A DNA stretch of 64,000 bases from positions 930,001 to 994,000 of the forward strand of contig CAWUHX010000031.1 of the NCBI GenBank assembly GCA_963922205.1. Reading direction: 5' to 3'. Below the pieces are notes generated by a model that saw only the letters and a program-made list of their open reading frames with translations, had not been told where the DNA came from and made no database searches. Of this stretch, positions 57,520 through 64,000 are shown piece by piece; within the stretch, counting starts at the first letter, position 1; each line of letters begins with the position of its first letter. This DNA is from Romanomermis culicivorax (Eukaryota; Nematoda; Enoplea; Mermithida; Mermithidae). Position numbers and translations under genes: made by a program.

Positions 57520-57730
57520 TAATGTTTTTTATTAAATTCTTCTAAATGTGGAAATGACAAAACTTAGCACTGTCGTCGAAATCGGTTACATAAAGTTTTT
57601 AAGGCAAGCTAAGCTCACAAATTTTCAGTCCTGAGTGACAAATATTTCAGCAGGGAATACTAAAAATATAAAACATTACTTGCTTTCCACTGCTAACATT
57701 TACGAGCATTCCAAGAAAAAGAAACTATAG
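57520..57730. mobile_element. MITE family 1, degenerate copy
   Basis: Internal GACAAAACTTAGCACTGTCG and CGGTTACATAAAG, right end AAGAAAAAGAAACTATAG. The left end is worn. Confidence 0.65.
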
Positions 57731-58557
57731 GGTTGGGAGTATTTCTCATGTGAGCGATTCCCAAGTGAGCGATTCCCAAGTGAGCAATTCTCAAGTGAGC
57801 GAATTCCCAATTGAGCAAATTCTCAAGTGAGCGAATTCCCAATTGGGCAATTCCAAACGAGCGATCGAGAATGTAATAAAACTTTCTTCATATTTTCGTC
57901 CTTTGTAGTATATTTTTCTTTGTGTGTATTTCTTTTCTCTTTCGTTCTTGCGTGTATTTTTAATATTTTCGTTCATGTATGATTTTACGTTTTCATCTTT
58001 TGTCTCTGCTTTCTTTCATTTTCGTTCGTCTTTTCATCTACTTTTACCTTCTTTGCTCATGAAACAAAAAATTACATGTTACTTTTAATAAGCATGGTCT
58101 TCCGAATAATTCTTATACAATTCGGCACACTCTATGCCCTATATAATTGTATCCTTTGTGATTTTTTCTTCATTATTTTTCATCTCAGTTTTTTTCTTTT
58201 AACGTCTCCTGATTCTTTCCTTTTTCGCGCTTTTTTTCTTTCTTTCTGGCTGCTTTCTCTATGTTGTTTCTTTTTGCCACTTTTTTCATGTTTTCTTTTT
58301 TTCGTTTTTCCACATATTTTCACTTATTTTTAATGTCTCCATGTTTGTTGACGTTTCCTTTCTCTTGGGGCCGGATGACAGAAGGCTGAATAGTGCTATT
58401 CTGTGAATAACGGCCAGAAAATAGAGATATTCACTGAATAAAATCGTCGCATAAATTTATGCGGTATGACAGACGGCTGCATAGCTTATTCTATGCATAA
58501 AAGTCCACCTTTTATTCGTCGATTTTATATCTGATCTTAGCACGAATAAAAAAGAAA

Positions 58558-58863
58558 ATGGCACAAGAAAATTCCATTTCAAGTTTTTCTTTCACGAAAA
58601 ATAGACGAAGCAGACTTTCTTGATTTCTTTAATGACGTGGGAGAAGAAGAAGAATTTGATTTTATTAATCGTCCTTTATTTTGTTGTTCGAATCTTTCGA
58701 AATTTATGATGACCAGCGATTCTTTTTACGGTACCAGTTTAAAAGAAACATTTTGCGAGAGTTGATTGATTTGTTGAGTGATAGCTTACTGCATACCTGG
58801 ACAATATGTTCAACTGGATGCAACTCTCTACCAGATGAGGCGAGTCTCGCACCAAATGATTGA
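58558..58863 (+). pseudogene. Harbinger-type (HARBI1-like) transposase, N-terminal fragment with frameshifts
   Basis: From ATG at 58558 (MAQENSISSFSFTKN) the frame breaks, resumes as DEADFLDFFNDVGEEEEFDF (INRPLF), breaks again, then reads FESFEIYDDQRFFLRYQFKR and NILRELIDLLSDSL. The last part has the family pattern F-x-x-Y/F-D-D-x-x-F-x-x-R-Y-x-F-x-K/R-x-x-(I/L)-x-x-L-x-x-L-L. No DDE catalytic segment was recognised downstream. The fragment supports assigning the surrounding TIR element to PIF/Harbinger. Confidence 0.6.
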
Positions 58864-59159
58864 ATTTTCAGCACCAGATCATGTTTTGTGTGTGAACCGA
58901 TTTCAACAGCAAAAGCGAGATAGAGGACTTGGAGACAGACCACCAACCACTAAAAACTAGGCAATCAATCAAATAGGAAATAGACCAATCCGGCGGAGTA
59001 TGGCAGGGCCTTAAATGCAGAAAATCGAAGGATTTTTTGAGTGTCGGACAACAAATTTCAGCTCGATCGAAATTGCAATCCGGTGTCGTATAGCAGAAGT
59101 ATAGCAGCTTTGTCCGACTGTCGACCGACACTATCCCACGAAGTATAGCAGGGTATTTA

Positions 59160-59520
59160 GGGATTATCAATCAACCAGCAAATCAGAGGACCAGCTAACC
59201 AACTAGAAAATCGATGAACCAACCAACCAGAAAATCAGGAAACCAATGAACCAATCAGAGAATCAGATAAACAACCAACAAACCAGGGCATTAATCAACT
59301 AACCATGTTATCAACTAATCAGTCAGTCAACCAACCATTGAATCATAAAATCAACCCACTAATCAATAAATTAGCGAAAAAAGCAGCCAGGGAATCAACC
59401 AACCAACCATTGAATCAGGAAATCAATCATCCAATCCAACCAAGGAATAAACACACCAATCAGAAAATAAGCAAACCGATCAGGGAATCAACCCATCAAC
59501 CAGGGAATCAATGAATGTGA
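59160..59520. repeat. AACCAACCAGAAAATCAG tandem repeat
   Basis: About 20 degenerate copies of a 14-18-nt unit (CCAACCAGAAAATCAGG, ACCAATCAGAGAATCAG) inside the Harbinger-like element. Confidence 0.85.
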
Positions 59521-60250
59521 TGCACTAAAAATTTTTTAGATTTTCTCCTTTTAAGACGGACCAGAATGCACTTTTTCAGATTCTCTGACTTGCTATGATT
59601 TCAGGCGTATTTTTTTCCCTTGACCTCCCAGCATTTCCAGGTTCGCTAGATATACTGGCATATCCTAGTGTATAGGCTATTAAACAAGCCTGAAAATACA
59701 CTCTGACCGCATTCTGTCTATTTTGTACAAGATAAATCTACATACTACACATCTGGTTCCCAACCCCGGTTTGGCTTGGCAACCATGGAAACGATTCGAC
59801 AGCCAACCAAATTTTTGGGCTGATTGGTACCAGATAAACCGACAGAGTTTGTCCCGATAGGTTTTTCCAAAACGCGCAATCATAGAAATCATGCATTGCA
59901 CTGTCAATCTTACGTTCGGCAGTGAAAGGTGGAGCAGAAATCGCCCTTTTCTGGCTCGCAGATTGACCATCAGTCTTTTTGTTCTATATCGTATTAATCA
60001 AAGGAGGATTATCTTAACGCAAACATCTAAGCAGAAAATTGATTTCATTTGAAGAGAAATTTAACTCCCGATCATGACTTTTTTCGCTTGATCACTCATA
60101 ATAACCTTTTTGCGAATTCAGTTGGTCAAATGAGCAAAAAAAATTAGCACTAGTAAAAACCAAAAACACTGACGCAGACTCTCGCCAGTAGTAAACATTA
60201 ATGTTCAGAGTACAACTGGAAACAAAAGAAACACGTTTGGACAAAATCAG
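59521..60250. other. Right interior of the Harbinger-like element
   Basis: A minus-strand ORF at 59680-59970 (MVNLRARKGRFLLHLSLPN...) is open but has no recognisable domain. It could be a remnant of the element's second ORF or chance. Confidence 0.3.
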
Positions 60251-60958
60251 CTGAACAGAAGCATTCATTTATGTTGCGCATCCATTTATGTTTTTTATTT
60301 ATGGTATAGCTATGCAATGCTTATTCACTGTTTTGTCATATGGATAAATTTATTCAACGAATAGTCTATTTGCTCATTTATCGGCCGAATATCTATTCAC
60401 TGAATAGGAAATTTTATTCACTGAATTTGCTGAATAGTTTATTCAGCCTTCTGTCATCCGGTCCTTGATGATTTGTTTTTTCCAGCATTCTTTTGTTTAT
60501 GTTTTTATGAAGATTTACTTGCGACGATGAAAGATTCAAGCATGTCGAACTGTACAAGAAATAAACGGGAGACTACGGCTATTTAAAATGACAAATACTA
60601 GTGTGTGGTATCATAAGCAAAAAAAAGAAAAATTAGAAGACGAGAAGGAAGAAAATGAAAGAAAGCGCATACAGAAGATGAAAACGTAAAAACATACATA
60701 AACGAAAACGTAAGCAATATACTCACAAAACGAAAGAAAAAAGGAATACATGCAAAGAAAAATATACAGTAAAGAAAGAACATATGAAAAAAGTGTTATT
60801 ACATTCTCGATCGCTAGTTTGGAATCATTCAGAACGAAACTTGCTCTATTGGGAATCGCTGGGAATTCGCTCACTTTGGAATTCGCTCACATGGGAATCA
60901 CTCAATTGGGGATTCGCTCAATTGGAAATCGCTCACTTGGGAATAGGCCTTGGATTTT

Positions 60959-61115
60959 TGGGGTCAGAAGATTGAAAATACGTCAACGTCCTCATATAAA
61001 GTTGAGCATCAGTTAAGTTTCAGAAATATGAGTCCATGTCTGGTTTTATAGTGACCGTGGGCCCGGCCTAACCGTGAAAGCCTACGTAGCCAAGTTCGGT
61101 TATAAAAAGGCGTTT
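60959..61115. other. Spacer between foldback elements
   Basis: No feature seen. Confidence 0.4.
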
Positions 61116-62046
61116 ATTCGATTACTTTATGTTTTTATGGCGTTTAAGGCTTTTATGGCGTTTATGACGTTCAACTTAATTTTGATTTTTAATTGATTTT
61201 CAGAATGAAATTCTGATTTTTAATTTCAAAAATTCAATTTCTCGTCTTCAAATTGATTTTCAGGCTCAAATTATGATTTCTGAGAACCAAATTCTGATTG
61301 TTCATTGGTTTTTTGAGGCTCAAATTTTGTTTTCTTAATTTTGAAGATGAAATTTCGATTTTGCATTCTGAAAATCAAGTTCTGATCTTAAAGTTGAATC
61401 TCAGGATCAAAGTTAATTTTTTTTTTGATTTTCAGGATCAAGTATTGATTTTTGACATCCAGGATCAAACTTTAATGTTTTCTGAGATTTTGATTTTGGA
61501 ACAACTTTCTGGCTCAAATTTTAATTTTTGATCAAATTTTAATTCTTGATTTTAAGATCTAGAATTTTTATCTAATAATCGAATTTTTCGCAAGAAGCTT
61601 CAAAAAATCCACATTATTAGAGAACCATTTTTAATTGGGTTTTTCAGGCTCAAATTCTGACTCTTTAATTTCAAGATGAAATTTTGATTTTTGATTTTTT
61701 CCGGATCAAATTTCTATTTTTTCACAATAAAACTGTTATTTTTAGTGAAATTTATTTTGATTTTTAATGTGGTTTTCAGAGACAAAATTTTGATTTTCAG
61801 AATCAAGCTTTGATTTTTAACGTGATTTTCAAGATGAAAATTTTATTTCCAGAATCAAGTTTATCATCAAATTTTGATCTTTCTAATCAAATTCCGAATT
61901 TTCAGAATCAAATTCTGCATTTTAAAAATCAAATTTTGAATTTCAATTTGATTTTCAGATTGAATTTTTGATTGAATTTTTGATTTTTAATTGATTTTTA
62001 GGCTCAAATTTTGATTTTCAATGTGACTTTGACAATCTGAAGACTT

Positions 62047-62215
62047 TCATGGCGCTTAGCGCTTACTTGGCGTTTAACGCTTTTATGGCGTTTAAGGATT
62101 TTATGGCGTTTAAGGCCTTGACGTTTAAGAATTTCATGGCGTTTTAGGCCTTGGCGTTTAAGAATTTCATGGCGTTTATGTTTTCTACTGGCATTTAAGG
62201 CCTTTATGGTATCAA
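62047..62215. repeat. ATGGCGTTTAAGGCCTT tandem repeat
   Basis: About eight copies of a 20-nt unit (TTTATGGCGTTTAAGGATTT, TTCATGGCGTTT). A smaller set lies at 61120-61170, outside the left arm. Confidence 0.85.
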
Positions 62216-62524
62216 TGCCTCAGAAATTAAAATGTTAATAGTTTACAGTCATACTTCAAGTTTTTAATTATTTTCATTACTTGTCATAATATTTGAATCA
62301 CTGCGTGCTTTAAATGAAATGTAAAAACGGGTATACATGAAAGTTCGCAAATTTTATTCGAAAACAAAACCACTTTCTGAACGCAAAAACGTGTTCTAAA
62401 TACAAAAAAACGCTAATGATTATTGCACATTGACAAAAATGATGCAAAAATAGAACCATTTTCCTTTTTGTAATTTTGTCTAAACGAAATTTTGGCCGAA
62501 GAAAAAATGACAAATTTGTAGAAA

Positions 62525-62785
62525 GCAGGATGCTTACTGTATTTTTCCTGCTTACTGTAGCGTCATACTATATTCCAAATTTACTGTAGTTTTTGTAGAA
62601 GTAGGATGCTTACTGTATTTTTTTAAGTTTACTGTAGCTCCATACTGAATTTTTTCAGTTTATTGTATTTTCATACTGTATTTTTCAAGTTTACTGTGGC
62701 TTTTGTGGAAGCAGGATGCTTACTGTATTTTTTTGAGTTTATTGTATCTTCATACCGTATTTTTGCAGTTTGCGGTAGCTTTATT
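62525..62785. repeat. TTACTGTA(G)-based tandem repeat in the foldback core
   Basis: Units TTTACTGTAGCTCCATACTG and GAAGCAGGATGCTTACTGTA recur four times or so at about 100-bp spacing, with TTACTGTATTTTTT in between. Confidence 0.75.
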
Positions 62786-64000
62786 TTTCCATGTGATATT
62801 TCTTTTTTGGTTGTTGTTTTTTGTGCTGCTTTTTGTTTTTTCGTTTTTCCTAGTCTTTGTTTTTTTGTGCATATTTCTCGCCCTATATACACGAAAATAG
62901 CGACCGGGTCTCTCAAATCTCTTGTAATTTTATATTGATGCTTTTTTTCAAATTTGTATAAAAAATTATGTGGATTTTTCTAGTTTTTGCACAAAATTTG
63001 AGGATCAGATCAAAATTTTAATTTTTGAAATCAAATTATGTATCTGAAGATACAAAATCTATTCAGAAAATCACATTAAATTTCAAAATTTGATACCAAA
63101 AATTCCAAATTTGATTTTAAAAATTAAAATTTTGATACTGAAAATCACAATGAAAAACAAAATCTGATTCTCAAAGTCACATTGAAAATGAAAATTTGAG
63201 CCTAATAACCAATTAAAAATCAAAAATTTATTCTGAAAATCAAATTGAAATTTAAACTTTGATTTTTAAAGTGCAAAATTTGATTCTGAAAATTCCAAAT
63301 TTGATTAGAAAAATCAAAATTCTGATGATAAAAGATCACATTAAAAATCAAAATTTAATTATAAACTTGATTCTGGAGATGAAATTTTCATTTTGAAAAT
63401 CACGTTAAAAATCGAAGCTTGATTCTGAAAATCAAAATTTTGTCTCTGAAAACCACATTAAAAACTAAAATAAATTTCACTAAAAATCACAGTTTTATTG
63501 TGAAAAAATAAAAATTTCATCTGGAAAAATCAAAATTTCATCTTGAAATTAAAGTCAGAATTTGAGCTTGAAAAGCCCAATTAAAAATGGTTCTCTAATA
63601 ATGTGATTTTTTAGAGTTTTTTGCAAAAAATCCGAGGATCAGATCAAAATTCTAAATCTTAAAATCAAGAATTAAAATTTGATCATAAAATTTATTCTGA
63701 AAATCAAAATTTGATTCTAAAAATTACATTGAAATTTAAATTTTGATTTTGTAAATCAGACATCAAAATTTGATCATAACAATCAAAAATTAAAATTTGA
63801 GCCAGAAAATTATTCCAAAATCAAAATTCGATTCTCAAATTCAACATGAAGATCGAAATTTGATTCTCAAAAAAAATCACAGTTTGATCCTAGATGTAAA
63901 AAATCAATACTTGATCCTGAAAATCAATAAAAAATCAAACTTTGATCCTGAGACTCAACTTTAAGATAAGAACTTGATTTTCAGAATGCCAAATCGAAAT

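Larger units (their letters stand above)
58368..60464. mobile_element. PIF/Harbinger-like DNA transposon, degenerate, TTG target duplication
   Basis: The ends share CCGGATGACAGAAGGCTGAA in inverted orientation (preceded by GGG at the left; GGA at the right), flanked by TTG at 58365-58367 and 60465-60467. Sub-terminal regions (58390-58520; 60250-60440) carry inverted GAATAA/ATTCACTGAATA words. A broken transposase start region lies at 58558-58863. A tandem AACCAACCAGAAAATCAG region (59160-59520) fills part of the middle. Length is 2097 bp. Confidence 0.82.
57732..60958. mobile_element. Foldback element with GTGAGCGATTCCCAA repeats, split by a Harbinger-like insertion
   Basis: The left arm has at least six copies of a 17-nt unit (GTGAGCGATTCCCAAGTGAG) at 57750-57865, then GATCGAGAATGTAATAAAAC and a pyrimidine-rich part. 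The right arm (60470-60958) mirrors it: purine-rich part, GTGTTATTACATTCTCGATC, then units such as GGGAATCGCTGGGAATTCGC and CGCTCACTTGGGAATAGG. The element at 58368-60464 lies in its centre. Confidence 0.82.
61116..64000. mobile_element. Large AT-rich foldback element, cut by the window end
   Basis: The left arm (about 61190-62035) is rich in TTGATTTTCAGGATCAAA and TTTTGATTTTTAATTGATTT words. From 62950 the same sequence returns inverted (TTTGATCCTGAAAATCAA), aligning position by position: the sequence at 61345-61480 matches the inverse of 63870-64000. The right arm therefore runs off the window. The core contains a TTTAAGGCGTTTATGG repeat and a TTACTGTA repeat. Only short spurious ORFs are present. 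Confidence 0.88.

Noticed and set aside
57750..57865. CRISPR-like regularly spaced repeats (also at 33680-33790)
   Set aside because: The units are degenerate, contiguous or nearly so, have inverted partners about 1-3 kb away, and the window is eukaryotic.
59680..59970. Second ORF of the Harbinger-like element
   Set aside because: It is open but has no recognisable SANT/Myb or DDE pattern and lies on the strand opposite to the transposase fragment; kept only as a note.

Overview
The window looks like nematode nuclear DNA. Four things support this: a cuticle-collagen gene with its N-terminal domain, furin-like site and C-terminal tail; a fragment of a transthyretin-like (TTL) domain, a family typical of nematodes; long interstitial arrays of GCCTAA (= TTAGGC, the nematode telomere repeat); and a mix of very short (50-55 bp) and long (up to 5 kb) spliceosomal introns. 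It is AT-rich and gene-poor. Most of the DNA is inverted-repeat (foldback) elements, MITEs and decayed DNA transposons, many of them inside introns. Genus and species cannot be told from the sequence alone.

Layout. 1-6.6 kb: a GT-type microsatellite, a short inverted-repeat element, the last two exons of a TTL gene (+), one exon of a Cys-rich secreted-type protein (-), and 1.4 kb of purine-rich low-complexity DNA. 6.66-10.16 kb: a complete three-exon cuticle collagen (+), with three MITE-like elements in intron 1. 10.3-11.1 kb: a foldback element carrying an ORF fragment. 12.7-17.4 kb: a four-exon gene (-) for a 309-residue four-pass membrane protein. 17.9-19.7 kb: interstitial telomeric arrays flanked by inverted short repeats. 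21.7-29.8 kb: a tandem pair of two-exon genes (-) for small single-pass membrane proteins with a double PPxY motif. 31.7-40.5 kb: a tandem pair of three-exon genes (-) for secreted proteins with nine conserved cysteines. 40.8-44.7 kb: foldbacks and a tandem-repeat block. 45.1-45.8 kb: a terminal exon (-) of an unrecognised protein. 46-55 kb: a 2.9 kb foldback, a TATAACATGGGATATG-type satellite, a TIR element with TTA target duplication, an hAT remnant, and an inverted tRNA-derived SINE composite with a 12-bp target duplication. 56-64 kb: a frameshifted membrane-protein gene, a Harbinger-like element with TTG target duplication nested in another foldback, and the left arm plus part of the right arm of a large AT-rich foldback cut by the window end.

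I assembled the gene models by hand from ORFs, splice sites and phase. The two tandem pairs support each other: exon lengths (71/71 nt; 102/102 nt), intron phases and motifs match between paralogs although neither family is one I recognise. Two foldback elements 23 kb apart encode the same unrecognised domain, which points to an element family with coding capacity.
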